DNA from: Diaporthe sp. PMI_573
Lineage: Eukaryota; Ascomycota; Sordariomycetes; Diaporthales; Diaporthaceae
Assembly: GCA_021399435.1 (NCBI GenBank)
Contig: JAJTUP010000043.1
Coordinates: forward strand, 1 to 64,000
Length of the DNA: 64,000 nucleotides
Direction: 5' to 3'
Made by a program: the position numbers and the translations under genes. A model generated the notes under the pieces. The model did not search any database and was not told the DNA's origin. It was given only the letters and a program-made list of their open reading frames with translations. This document shows positions 52,364 through 62,696 of the stretch, in pieces. The first letter of the stretch is position 1, and each line of letters opens with the position of its first letter.

Positions 52364-55300
52364 TCAGCAGGAGTTCTGTGTGCGCGAAAGGGGGGGGGGA
52401 GCTACCCCAGTGCAGACGGAGACCAACTTTTCGAAAGCGTGGTTCACGCTGTCATCCATTCGCCAAAGCAGGATTTCGCGGCTAGCGGCGAGGTCGACGT
52501 CCCTACTCAAGTCGAAAAACTGGGACGATTCAAGGATCAACATCGTCTCCGAGTCCGCGTGCTTAGCTATTACGGGCAACAACTGGTCACCTTTTAGAGG
52601 GTCAGCGCGCTTGTCTAAGAAAAATCTCAGCACGTCGTGGCGATTGCGCATTATCGCTGTCATAAGTGGTGTGTGTCCGTTGCTTGACATAGAGTCCATA
52701 TCGGCGCCATGCTCGTGTAGGATGTCCGCGCACTCGAGATTCTGTGTGATGGCTGCCCAGTGCAGCGCCGTCAGGCCCTCTGGATTCTCAGCGTCGATCT
52801 TAGCTTTGAATTTAATGAGCATCTTGACCATCTCGGTATGCTTATTCATGCTAGCTGATGTGAGGGGGCTGCCGCGGCGTAGACCTTGCATCTGGGGATT
52901 AGGCTCCGCTCCGGCTTCGAGGACCATTTGGAAAGCCTCGATGTTATGGCTGTCGACTGCAGTGTGAAGTGTAGTACGGCCTGTGATATCCATCGAATTT
53001 ATGTTGGAGCCACGGGCGATCAAGAGCCTCATATCGTCTAGCTGGGTCCGGGCTGTGGCCCAGTCGAGCGCAGTGCGGCCTGTGGCATCCGTAGCAAAGA
53101 CGGCGTTCGGGTTTTGCAAGAGCTCGTCCGTAAGCAGCTTTCGGGATAGGCCGAAGATAATCTTGTGGATTGGATGGAACTTTTGCTCGTTAAACCATTT
53201 CCTATCTTGGCGTTTTATGAAGGAAAGAGCCTTCTTGTTCGCAGGGCTGTATTTCTTGCGGAGGTTCCAATACCCTACAGATTCATACGATCTATATTAA
53301 AGTGATTCGTTAGCTAGTGGCTTTAAGATATAGTTTAAAATGCTTGATTTTATCTTCGTACTAACTTGTCGTCTATATCCGCCCCGTGATCGACCAAAAA
53401 TTGGATCATTTCGTAGTTGTGTATTCCGAGATGGCCTCCATAAAGCGCCCACTATGAACACTCCTTAGCTATTTTTCGGCAGATTTAAAGTAGGTCTCGG
53501 GGAAGAAAATGGTAGCAAGACTTACTCTTAGCAAGCTATACCCTCGGGTATGGCTTTCATCCCTCGGAGACGCTAGGCCTAAGCTAAATAGGTTCTTTAG
53601 ACCGTCGATATTGCCTTTCATAGCAAACTCAATCGACTGGGCCGTGTCCGAAACCTTTCTCGGCAGCGCGAGCTGGAGTTGAGGTCCTATGTCCGAGACT
53701 TGGGTGCAATCTGCTGACCAGAATGCCTCATAGGTAGGCATCTGCGATAAGGAAGCCGAATTGTCCACTGAAGTAAGTAGCATCGCGGAAGGATTGGGGT
53801 CGATAGCTTGGAGAGAGGTAGAAGCCGAGGGCGACGTTTCGGACGTCCATGTCTGACATAGCCCAGTAGCGACATTGGTGTAGTGCTTTGCTATAGTATC
53901 AGGAGAAGAAAGTCGGTCCCAGTCATCATGCTCGCGCGCTTGTGACGCTGGCTGCGTGGAAGCCAGGTCGGCGAGAGTGAACAACTCGCATATTTCCCCC
54001 TCGCACAGGTCGCACTGTTTGCTCAAAGAACCAGGCTTCGTCGACGCAGAGTTAGCAATACGCCGAGTCGTAAGCAGATGAAGCAGAGTCTCGTCTGGCA
54101 GCTTGGAAAGTTCCTCAGAGCTAATGTCCTCCCAGAGAAAGGCTTGGCGCTTCAGGATGCAGTCTCGGAATGCTCGGCCAATCCTTGCCAGGCCTCGGGC
54201 GCGTGGGTCGTTGTCGAGTAGGTCGCGAAGCTGATAGATGTCTTTATTCGCTAATCGTTCGTAATGTCGAAAAGTAGCTGGGCCGTTGCTGCCGAATGGC
54301 ATGAAAGGTAGATAATCACCAAGTTCGAGAAGTTTCCGCGTGAGTGTCAACCACCTCCTGAATGCATCCGGCGTGCGTTTCTCCCGAAGATAGGGAGAGA
54401 CTTGCTCGATAATGGCGGTTGGTAACCTAGGAACCGAGTCCTCTTTGCCTAGCCTTAGGACTCTTCGAGTTTCGATGTAGATGCGTTCAACTCCATGGGC
54501 TCTGAAGATTAGGGCCACAAGTCGACTAAATTCTGACTTCTCTTCCCATTGATCGGCGAGATTCAGAAACTCGTGTGTCTTCTTGGCCCAGTCTTCATGC
54601 TCGTCGGAGCCTGTCGGAAGGCTAGGTGCATGTCGATTATGAGCGAGTACATGGCGTCTGATGCGCTCAGTTGCGTCCGAGCCAGTTAGCTCCTTGACTA
54701 GACACTCGAGCGACGGGACTTCCGTATCCTTTCGCTTTCGTGGTGGCTCAGCTGACTCAGTACCTATGTCGTCCTCTTCCGGGCTCTGGGTTGATACTGG
54801 GGACTTCTCTGCAGACCGTTTCCTCGAAAACTTGGTGGTGTGTGTCCGTCCAGTGGCCCGAAGTGGCGTCCTCAGGGGCATCTTCGTTTCCAGCGTGGTC
54901 GAGCTTGTATCGAGATCTAATTGCGCAGAAGATGGCTGACGGTTTGTCTTTCCTGCGCTGGTTTGCTTAATCGGAGTGTTAGGAAGTGGGGTTCTGGCCA
55001 AATTTGAGCAAGGAGAGGTCAAAACGTGGCCGGCACTGTCGTTAGTGTCTTCCCCTCTGCTGGACTCGGATGGGTTTGCGTCCCCCGCAGGAGTGAGAGC
55101 TGCATGGGCTTGGCGAGGAACTGTGCGAACAACCAGTTCAGGGGCATCCACAGTTAACTTGATTCGACTCTCAGATGATGAAAGTGGCTGCGACGGACCC
55201 GGGACTGTAACAACACCCTCACCGGGTTCTTGTACCTCTACCGCCCCATTTTTTGCCTCGACATAGGAGTTTAATAGTCGCCGTAGGAAGAACAGGCGGA

Positions 55301-55445
55301 GGGGTACCTCGTCTCGTGTGGTTGTCTCTATTCCGAAGTGGGATCGTATGGCCTCAACACATCGAAAGGCGCAGCAGTTACCAATGTAATCGCCGAGCTG
55401 GTGCAAGTCAGCTAACATGTCTGCGGACATTTGCGGGTCTGTCAT
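52364..55445 (-). CDS. Ankyrin-repeat protein, three exons (977 residues)
   Basis: Exons 55445-53526, 53451-53366 and 53291-52364; introns of 74 bp each (GTAAGT/ATAG and GTTAGT/ATAG). All phases fit (2934 coding bases). Residues 1-600 are unique: an N-terminal helical region, a disordered Ser/Thr/Pro stretch, a basic KRKD cluster, and a helical domain (SEFSRLVALIFRAHGVERIY, DAFRRWLTLTRKLLELG). A CxxC-x-G motif (CDLCEGEIC) follows. The C-terminal 300 residues carry ankyrin repeats: HNYEMIQFLVDHGADIDDK, GRTALDWATARTQLDDMRLL, GRTTLHTAVDSHNIEAF, GLTALHWAAITQNLECADIL and GHTPLMTAIMRNRHDVLRF. A run of ten G at 52390-52399 sits just before the stop and could shift the last residues. Such proteins act by protein binding. 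It is intact and among the most reliable genes here. Confidence 0.8.
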
Positions 55446-56556
55446 TCTTCCTCACCTCGCACCTGATTCCGAGCAGATCAAAACCTAACGCCTTCTCATA
55501 TGCGCTTTTCGACTTTCTCTCCATAGCCTTCCTCATTCCCCATGATGTGAACGTCTTATCCGCCGTGTTGATGATAGCAATTAGGAAATGATTCTTCTCG
55601 TTTGCGATCTCCGAGAGCTGGTTGACATCGTTGACGTGGTAAGGTAAAACAGTGCCCACGCATGCCTTGCTCAGCTTGGAGATCCTGTTGGGAGGAACTC
55701 CTAAGGTGTATTGACCCGGCAAATCTATCCGCAGAAGCTCCATCAAGACCCACTCGGGTACAAACCGTCCTGGAAGAAAGTGGTCGAAATTTTTGTTGGG
55801 CCAGTACTTCACACTGTATTCAACCAGTGCCTTGAGGACGTCCAAGTCAGAACCGGAGAGATCCGGCAAAGGGGCAGTGGAGAGTGGATCTTCCGCAGGT
55901 AGCAACTCGACGGTAATGGGGGCAGACGATGTTCCCAGCGTGGCTTGAGTCTGGCGGGCTTCAAAAATCGGCTCATCGTCGTAGACGCTGACAGGTAGCT
56001 GCTTGGGGGTTGGAGACTCCAGATGAGAATCAAGGCCGTGCTCGGGTGTATCCTTTGGCAAATTGACCATAACGACGTCGCGATCGAACGGTAATTCCAA
56101 GGCGTTTCCAGACTCGCTCTCCTCATTTTTCGCCCGTACCACCACCTGCGCCTCGGCGTGTAATGTGTCGGGGCCGTCCACGTGCCTGCTCTTCTTGTTT
56201 GAGTCTCTTTGGGGGGGCCCGATCGGAAGACTCGTGTCCAAATTTCCAGGGTGCTGACCTCGGAGAACGTCAACTGCTGCGACAAGTGAGCAGAACGCCT
56301 CATTGTTGATTATGCTTTGAAATGCGTTCTGGTTGGCCAATTTTTGAACCGTTTGTGCCAATAACCTGATGAGTTCGCTGGCTTCTTGTTGGGTTTTAAG
56401 CCCCGTCTTAGTCTTCTGCTTATCCTGACGACTTGTTTTCTTGGTTTTCTTGTCCTTTAGGTCATGGACGAATTGCAAGACTCCGGGGGACGCACCCCTT
56501 AGATCCTCCTGGTTGACCTCAACATAGAAGCCTTGCTCGGGTTGCTTGGGAGACAT
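55408..56556 (-). CDS. Hypothetical protein, possible cysteine-protease-like C-terminus
   Basis: I chose the ATG at 56556 (MSPKQPEQGFYVEVNQEDL); the frame extends further up but reads as a hydrophobic leader. 382 residues. The N-terminal half is basic then disordered (KDKKTKKTSRQDKQKTKTG). The C-terminal third looks folded: DFLPGRF-like FDHFLPGRFVPEWVLMELLR, LPGQYTLGVPP, and NHFLIAIINTADKTFTSWGM. That last pattern is reminiscent of the core of Ulp1-like (C48) peptidases around the catalytic His, but the Asp and Cys are not identifiable, so the assignment is weak. Its 3' end overlaps the ankyrin gene's start by 38 bases on the same strand; no splice combination I tried joins the two frames. 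Confidence 0.5.
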   Translation of the reverse strand: MSPKQPEQGFYVEVNQEDLRGASPGVLQFVHDLKDKKTKKTSRQDKQKTKTGLKTQQEASELIRLLAQTVQKLANQNAFQSIINNEAFCSLVAAVDVLRGQHPGNLDTSLPIGPPQRDSNKKSRHVDGPDTLHAEAQVVVRAKNEESESGNALELPFDRDVVMVNLPKDTPEHGLDSHLESPTPKQLPVSVYDDEPIFEARQTQATLGTSSAPITVELLPAEDPLSTAPLPDLSGSDLDVLKALVEYSVKYWPNKNFDHFLPGRFVPEWVLMELLRIDLPGQYTLGVPPNRISKLSKACVGTVLPYHVNDVNQLSEIANEKNHFLIAIINTADKTFTSWGMRKAMERKSKSAYEKALGFDLLGIRCEVRKNDRPANVRRHVS

Positions 56557-56835
56557 TGCGTTGATAATGAACAAGAAAAATTCAAACTGAAAGATTAAGA
56601 GGAAGAACAGTCTCAATCAACGAAGTTAGAGGGAATTGAAAGTATAGGGTTCTCGATGGTTCACCTAGTGCAAAAAGCCTTAATCGAGATAGATCACAGG
56701 CAGAGAGACATGTATGGCGGTGGTGGGTGGTTATTGAATTCAAACCTGTGTGGGAAAGGGATTTCAATGCCATAGGCGAAGTACTCTGAATGACTAAGCA
56801 GCTACCAGATAGTCTTTAGAGTGGTGAGGAGACTG
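56557..56835. other. Upstream region, nothing further seen
   Basis: Promoter side of the minus-strand gene; no clear TATA box. Confidence 0.35.
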
Positions 56836-56881
56836 TCTATGACATCATTTGTGACCCGTGGGTCACAAATGATGTCATAGA
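56836..56881. repeat. 46-bp perfect inverted repeat with a 2-bp spacer
   Basis: Two 22-base arms are perfectly complementary around a central GT (56858-56859). The left arm contains GACATCATTTGTGACCC and the right arm its complement. The next base pair outward does not match. It would form a cruciform or a long RNA hairpin. It may be the joined ends of a deleted foldback element. Confidence 0.9.
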
Positions 56882-57135
56882 TGAGAGAATTAAGATTTGC
56901 ACTAATCAAATGGAGAACAAATTCATGTGGCTCGCATGCAAGTTATCTTAGCCCCACCTATCAGAACCAAGCTGCGATTGTGAACTGCATTGCAATGGAG
57001 ACACACTCTGCCGCAACACGAAAGCCTATTGCTCCAGCGATGTCTGTTCAACTTCAGGCGATGGATTTTCGTGTTCCATGCAGGCTCGGTCTGGAGCACC
57101 AGGGAATCGATCTGAAATGCTCGTGACCAAGGTAC
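56882..57135. other. Gap, nothing seen
   Basis: No gene supported between the palindrome and the tRNA-like stretch. Confidence 0.35.
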
Positions 57136-57220
57136 GACGGTACGGAAGCGATCAGAGCGCGTTTGCCGCGTCGAAAAGGTCGGTTGTCAAGGTCGAGGTT
57201 CGACTCCCGTATCCGAGCCA
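57136..57220 (+). other. tRNA-like remnant (B box present)
   Basis: GGTTCGACTCC at 57197-57207 is a perfect internal B-box promoter motif. The 3' side ends CCGAGCCA, which pairs 6 of 7 with GGTACGG at about 57137 and 7 of 7 with GGCTCGG at 57083-57089. A D-arm-like GATCAGAGCGCG follows the closer partner. However, the T-arm stem does not pair properly and the A box is poor, so this is at best a decayed tRNA or tRNA-derived SINE head. Confidence 0.3.
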
Positions 57221-57237
57221 CCAACCTTGTTGCCCCG

Positions 57238-57327
57238 CACGCTCCAGGATTTCACATGCTCCGGGATTTCAGCATGCTCCAGGATTTCAGCACGCTCCAG
57301 GATTTCAGCACGCTCCAGGATTTTCAG
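57238..57327 (+). repeat. 18-bp minisatellite, 5 units
   Basis: Consensus CAYGCTCCRGGATTTCAG. The first unit is 17 bases and the last has an extra T. Translated it gives a repeating HAPGFQ, but there is no gene evidence. Directly follows the tRNA-like stretch. Confidence 0.85.
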
Positions 57328-57707
57328 GTTTCCTCCATCGGACTGGGTTTCATTATTCACCAAGCTCGTGTCAGAGTCTCGCCTATCCAAAAGAAACGCG
57401 CAAAAGGTTGACATTAGGGAGTCGTTGGAGCGTGTTTCACAGGATGTTTATGTCAATTTCCATCCTACCATCCCATAGTGTATGGTGATATCCTCAGATG
57501 CTCAGGAGAACATTGGCCTGCATTTGAAAAGGGTTCAGGTTCGCATTCCTGGGCTTTGTGGTCCTGCATTAACTCCTGAAGTTCAACGCCAAGTGCGGGT
57601 GAGTTCTGCAACTCTCCGAGATTGAGCGGGCTAGGGAAGGATGTCGCGCCATCCCACACCCGCCGCCATACCATCACGTACTCGCCACGCGCCAGGCACA
57701 GCGGAGT

Positions 57708-58075
57708 GACTGTTGGGTAGTTTCTGGACGTCCCCGATGTCTGTGGCGCTCCGCGATGCGCTGCATTAACTTGAACTAAACATGTTTATATACATGTCTT
57801 GTATCTATCATGAGCCGAGCTCTGCATATGCAGTTGGATCGCTAGGGCAGAGCCGAGAAGTGAAGTCGTCCTCTTAGTGTACCAGCCAGTTTTCGGCATC
57901 GCGGATTGAATGAATTTTGTGCCGTATTCAGCTTTACCTGCTCTTTAAATACAAAATTGACGTTCACAAGTAAAATAACCGAACGAGGGTTTTTCCAGCA
58001 AAGGCGGTTTTCAGACACATCGTGATTATTATCTCCCGGACCTTAAAGATGCAGTGGATCCGACTAGTAGGCAAC
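57708..58075 (+). repeat. Composite dispersed repeat, copy A
   Basis: Shares with copies B (59655-60230) and C (62697-63265), in the same order: TGTTGGGTAGTTTCT (A and B), TGGCGCTCCGCGATGCGCT, TGCATATGCAGTTGGAT, GGCAGAG-CGAG, GCGGATTGAATGAA, and GATGCAGTGGATCCGAC. It lacks about 70 bases between the first two blocks relative to B. Confidence 0.8.
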
Positions 58076-59654
58076 TAAAAGGAGAACTAGGGGTTGTATA
58101 TGGTGAGGATGCGTGGCTGTGGGGCTGGCGTGGTGAGGTTGGCATGATAGCACTCAGTATGCGCAGCTGCAGAAATCTGACAGCTGCAAAACGTATATGT
58201 CAGATTTGTGAATAAACGGCTCGGCCCAGGCAACTCAAACTCGGGATGGGAATCAAATACGACGTAGCCGACGTGATGGTGAAGTTTGAGGCCCTGATCA
58301 TGTTTGCTCGCCCGGCAACGCGTCAGAGTATTTTTTGAGCACCGCATCAACTCGCGATCCTGCGCCATTTGCTCTAGGTGGCAACCCCTTGTCAGTAACG
58401 AGAAAAGTGAGGCAGTGCAGGGGGAGCCCCGGCGCAAGCCGGGGTGTTGTCGCGAAGCGACTTGGCACGGGATTCGGGCTCGGAATTCAGAAGCCACCGG
58501 AGAGTCTGAGCCAGCTGAGTCTACCAACAACCACTTTCACATCTTCCAGGCTATTTGAATATTAAGGCCGTTAGCCACGACTTAAATAACTCTAGTGCCT
58601 ACATAGACCTGAAGCTGCTCGAGTTTTGTTATTCATAATTAGGTTCAAGTAAATCTTTGAATGAATGCCCCGTGCCACGCGTGGGTGGGTCTCGACAGTG
58701 GTCAGCGTAGTGGGTGTTGCTTGACGCGCGATGGGTTGAAAATTAACGGCGACTGTCTGCTTCAGTTGTGTACATATTAGGCTGTCGTTTATCCCCAGCC
58801 AAGACCTCTATACATCCAACATGCTGGGCGCGACACTATACGTTCATCGTTGGCTGACCCTCAGATTGGCAGAACATACCCTTAATTCGGCCTCGATGTG
58901 TTTCTTCTTGCCCTTGGTTGCACATGGTAGGTAGATAGGAATCTGTCTTGAAGGGGCCATGAGAAATCTGACATGGTTCTTTCCTGAAATGGTCGCGCAG
59001 TAAACGCCATTACCACCGTGGCAGAATTAGCTCAGGAGAGATAGGAATTGCGCTAGATTGGAAGCGCGCAGGTGATTTACAACGTAAAGAATCCGCACGA
59101 TTTGATCCTTGACCCCTGAAGAGCACCAGCTCTCACGCAGCAACCAACCCAATACATGAACATCATTTTGGCTAGCAGTTTTCTTGTGCCGAGGGCATGA
59201 ACATGAATGTTGCTCCTGCCATAATAGTGTTTTGTCAGGCTTCATCTACCAAGACAGCCGAGTTCGTGTTCGAGTTTTTCGTTAGGAGGACTGGACTTGA
59301 CCTTCCAATTAAAGAACGTTGCCGCCAACAGTTGGTTTCGTTCGAAGGTTCGCCATGTTTTGTTTGGAGGTAACCACGCATCTCGGTGGTGAAGCTGATA
59401 ATATGCCGAGTTTCTGCGGAAGACACCTCTACGAATCATCAGACACGAGATTTGGTACGGCGTGCATAATTGTAGACAAGTAGGCACAGCCAAAAGCCAT
59501 GGGGTAAATGTGTTCTGGCACTCGTTACCGAGGCTGAGCCCAGGATAGCGCATGGCGTCGCGTCGTGCGCGCGGGAGTTGTATCAAAACGCGATTGCAGG
59601 GAACCAGTGTCTTTGAGCTCGACAAATATCTACCGATGGGGATGTACCCACACG
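58076..59654. other. Gap with repeat fragments and two small hairpins
   Basis: 58745-58812 (CGGCGACTGTCTGCTTC...) matches 60637-60705, and 59208-59240 (TTGCTCCTGCCATAATAG) matches 60380-60415, so parts of a longer repeat unit are here. At 58427-58444 and 58449-58461 are two adjacent stems (CCCCGGC-GCAA-GCCGGGG and GTCGC-GAA-GCGAC). The minus frame 58530-58087 is open but has no recognisable content. Confidence 0.45.
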
Positions 59655-60230
59655 TGGAAGGCGTGGTAAAATATCCTCCCGCCTTTGAGCCTCTCTGGCT
59701 GTTGGGTAGTTTCTCGACGTCCCCCATGTTGGTGTCTCTGACACCTCCACGGTGCAATCACACCCACATGGTGCGGGTTTTACGCCGCATTCTGGCGCTC
59801 CGCGATGCGCTTGCGTCACCTTGAAATAAAGATGTTGTATACACATGTCCTGTACCTATCAGGAACTGAGCCCTGCATATGCAGTTGGATAGCTAGAGCA
59901 GAGTCGAGGCCCACGGTGGCACTGCGGATGGAATGAAGCTGAGTCTGCTCATCAATCCCGCTAAAGACTTGTTTTTAATAGGTGTTCTTTTGCAGCTAAG
60001 TCGTTTCCAGAGCCGTGGCATTGATCTGTCAGGTTTGTGGTGCCAGTTGGTGTGGGTGAAGCTACCTAAGCTGGATTCTTCCAAGGCTTCCCTAGCCCCC
60101 CCCCCCCAGTCTTACAGATGCAGTGGACCGTGAACCTGAATTGCATGGTACATAACAAGTGCACAAGGTGGTTAGGCCCCTATTGATGATGGGCGCGTCT
60201 TACCCTCCGATATCGTCAAGGACCTGGGCC
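59655..60230 (+). repeat. Composite dispersed repeat, copy B
   Basis: The longest version of the unit. It includes a segment (TGCAATCACAC...CATGGTG) also in copy C but missing in A. Near its end it has CATGGTACATAAC (60145-60157), the uninterrupted form of the site that carries the MITE in copy C, followed by GATGATGGGCGCGT and CCCTCCGATATCGTC. Confidence 0.8.
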
Positions 60231-61303
60231 ATTGAGCATCTGAGTCACTTCCGCCAGACCCACCCACAGGCAAGCTAGGCCGGGACCAGGGCCTGTCCCT
60301 TATTCCAGGCAAAGGGGCGAAGACAGCCCGAGACCCATCGCAACAGACTGCTCCCACGCCGCAACAACCAGCAATTTGCTCCTGCCATAATAGGAGCGGA
60401 AGTTTTGTCAATTCTAGCCGACCAACCAGACGTGTATAATACCCTGAGATGGTCGGGAAAATATTGACCTGTATTCTAAAACGGTTTGGGATCATTGTTC
60501 CTGACCTCTGTGATCGTTGCTGTAATCCATGCAACAAAGCGCCAATTTATTTTTCTTTAGCGCGTACTAAAGCAGATCATATTACCAAGAGTGGAAGTCG
60601 ACCCGGTCGTTCATTGTCGAAAGTGTCTGAACATCGACGGCGACTGTCTGCTTCTTTTTTGCTTGACACAGTAAGCTGTCAGTTTATCCACGACCAAGAC
60701 CTTAACGAGCACGACCAGGCCGATCCAACCTCGCGTCGCCGGGCGCGATATGACCCTGATATACCGTTATTCGGCCACTACCCCGGCCACAATTAGCTGC
60801 AGGTAAGGCATGGCTTTGTCATCGGCGCGTGCGGCGTGAATCATCTGTACGCTTTCGACCTAGCGCAGTCTCTCCTGCAGCTGATTGGTGGTACCCGCGA
60901 AGAACCATGTCAGACTTCTTTGCCGTGCGCAACCGAATCACCGAATGAGGGCATGTTCAGCCACTCAAGGGTCAGCCAAGGATGAGGGCATACTGTCGCG
61001 TCCAGCGCGTTGGATGTACAGAGATTCCGTAAGAACCGGCGTGTTCCTGCTCGACAAGGTCTTGGCCGGGGAGAACGACAGCCTAGTACGTTCACAAATG
61101 AAGCAGACAGCCGTTAATTTTCAACCTATCGCGCATCAAGCACTCGAATCACGCGTGGCACGGGGCATTCCCTTTATCAAGCTAATCATGAACAACAGAA
61201 GTCGAGACCACCTTCGGGTCTGTGTACGTCTCTGATTTTGAATCATGAACCGAGTGCACTAGCCAGTCCCCCTGCCTCCCCTTTTTAGTCCCTGTATCGG
61301 AAA
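60231..61303. other. Gap with scattered repeat fragments
   Basis: 60266-60297 (around GGCCGGGACCAGGGCC) is an inverted copy of part of 62548-62580. 60842-60868 (GCTTTCGACCTAGCGCA) is a direct copy of 62610-62637. Plus frame 60885-61235 is open (RTGVFLLDKVLAGENDSLV) without recognisable family; not called. Confidence 0.4.
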
Positions 61304-61530
61304 GTGGCCAGCCAGCCGCCTTGGTGGTCCGATCTGTCAACTGCTAAACCAGAGTCCTGCTGCCGCGCTGTCATATACTGCTGCCCACGGTCGTACCCGG
61401 CGGAAAAGGTTGCGAGTGGGCTGGCTAAATGCCTCCGCTTCAAGATACGATGGCCGAGCTGGATAGCTGGGTTCGACCTGGTCGGCGAGGAGGGCATGGG
61501 CAAGCCGCTCAGTGTCATGTATAAAAGAAC
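61304..61530 (+). pseudogene. Adenosine-deaminase-like (ADGF/CECR1-type) fragment
   Basis: About 65 residues: a stretch ending IYCCPRSYPAEKVASGLAKC, then LRFKIRWPSWIAGFDLVGEE and GMGKPL. The AGFDLVGEE-x-GKPL motif is characteristic of the metal-dependent deaminase family that includes ADGF proteins; in an intact enzyme it lies in the barrel near the active site. No zinc-binding His motifs are found on either side, so this is an isolated internal piece. The frame continues to 61711 but that part has no similarity. Confidence 0.5.
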
Positions 61531-61792
61531 CATGCCTACTACTTTAATATCCCTATACGAGTTTATTACTTTACAACAACAAGTAGTTGAGTATAGAAAG
61601 TACTATGCTGTATGCAGGATTTCGAAATCTGAGTCTAATCGTGGAAAAGAGGATGAGCACCATACTGTGATAGAGATCATGGTTCGGAACTCGGCCAACC
61701 CGACAATATAACCCCGCGGGGTGTGAGATATTGTTTAAGAAGAAAATTGCCAATGTGAACGTGAAAAACAGGTCGGCCTGCATCTTCCGGCA
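61531..61792. other. Gap, nothing seen
   Basis: AT-rich, no supported feature. Confidence 0.35.
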
Positions 61793-62140
61793 TCAGCAGC
61801 ACATCTCAATTCCACGGCGATTGGCGATCAGGTCCTGTTTCGCCTCTACCATGTCGCCGGGGTAGAGGGTGACATCTGCTGCCTGAATCGTTCCCATCGA
61901 TCGCCTCCCACCCTCCAATATCGTCAGAGAACCATGTATTTCGCTCCTGCATCCTCCTCCCGGCGTCAACAGCACGTCTTGGTTCCACGGCGATTGGCTA
62001 TCAGGAGGAGGTCGTTGTCGTTTAGCCAGCAGTCGTGTTCGCTTGGGTGGGCCTTTTTGCTTTCAGCCTCGCCGCCGGGGTAGATCGTGACACCTGCTGG
62101 GGTTAGCCATTCTCATCACTCGCCTTATTGGTGCCCATAT
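61793..62140 (+). repeat. Dispersed repeat E, two tandem copies
   Basis: E1 (61793-61910) and E2 (61964-62140) share CAGCACRTCT, TTCCACGGCGATTGGC, ATCAGG, GCCGGGGTAGA, GTGACA-CTGCTG and ATCACTCGCC. Between them, CCACCCTCCAATATCGTC links E1 to the end block of the composite repeat. A third copy is at 63276-63447. Short minus-strand frames beginning MEPRRA in the copies are not evidence of a gene. Confidence 0.75.
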
Positions 62141-62696
62141 CTCCCTAAACCTGCATCAATGATGCAGTTGTGCCGTGGGCGTCAACAGGGGTGGCTGTTG
62201 ATTGCCTCATTGAACACGAACACGGAGGTACAGCCTGCTCGCGTCAAGACACTTCAGAAGTTGGTAAAGAGCCATGGAGTTAGGAATACGGACCCTAATT
62301 ATTTTAGAGAATTCAATATTCTCCTAACCATCTTAGGGCATTAGCTCCCTTAGGACTTCCTCGGAGACATGCTCCTAACATCATGGCAGAAGCAAAATCT
62401 GTGTTCACGCCCCTGACGCAAGAAAAGGGCTGGCCAAACTGATGCTCATCTATTGGGTATCGCCTTGTTGGTTGCGGCGTGAGAGCTGTCTTCTCCCTCT
62501 CGTTGATCCCCAGGGGTCAGGGAACGCTGCAAGGAAATCGCTCTGAGGCCCTGGTCCCGGCCTGGCTTGCCTGGGAGTAACTGGCAGCAACATGTAGCCG
62601 GAAGTTTTGGCTTTCGACCTAGCGCAATTTCTCCTGTAGGTATGCTCGACAAGTACTGTGTCGAGCGTTGGAAAACGACGGCAATTTACTCACAAG
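62141..62696. other. Gap, repeat fragments only
   Basis: Contains the inverted and direct partners of 60266-60297 and 60842-60868. No gene supported. Confidence 0.4.

Noticed and set aside
55408..55445. Fusion of the ankyrin gene with the upstream gene
   Set aside because: The donor and acceptor pairs I tried in the overlap do not keep the reading frame.
58380..58520. Group I intron
   Set aside because: The two stems are suggestive, but none of the conserved P, Q, R, S core sequences could be found.
58087..58530. 147-codon minus-strand frame
   Set aside because: No start context, no family, and it overlaps hairpins and repeat fragments; insufficient support for a gene.
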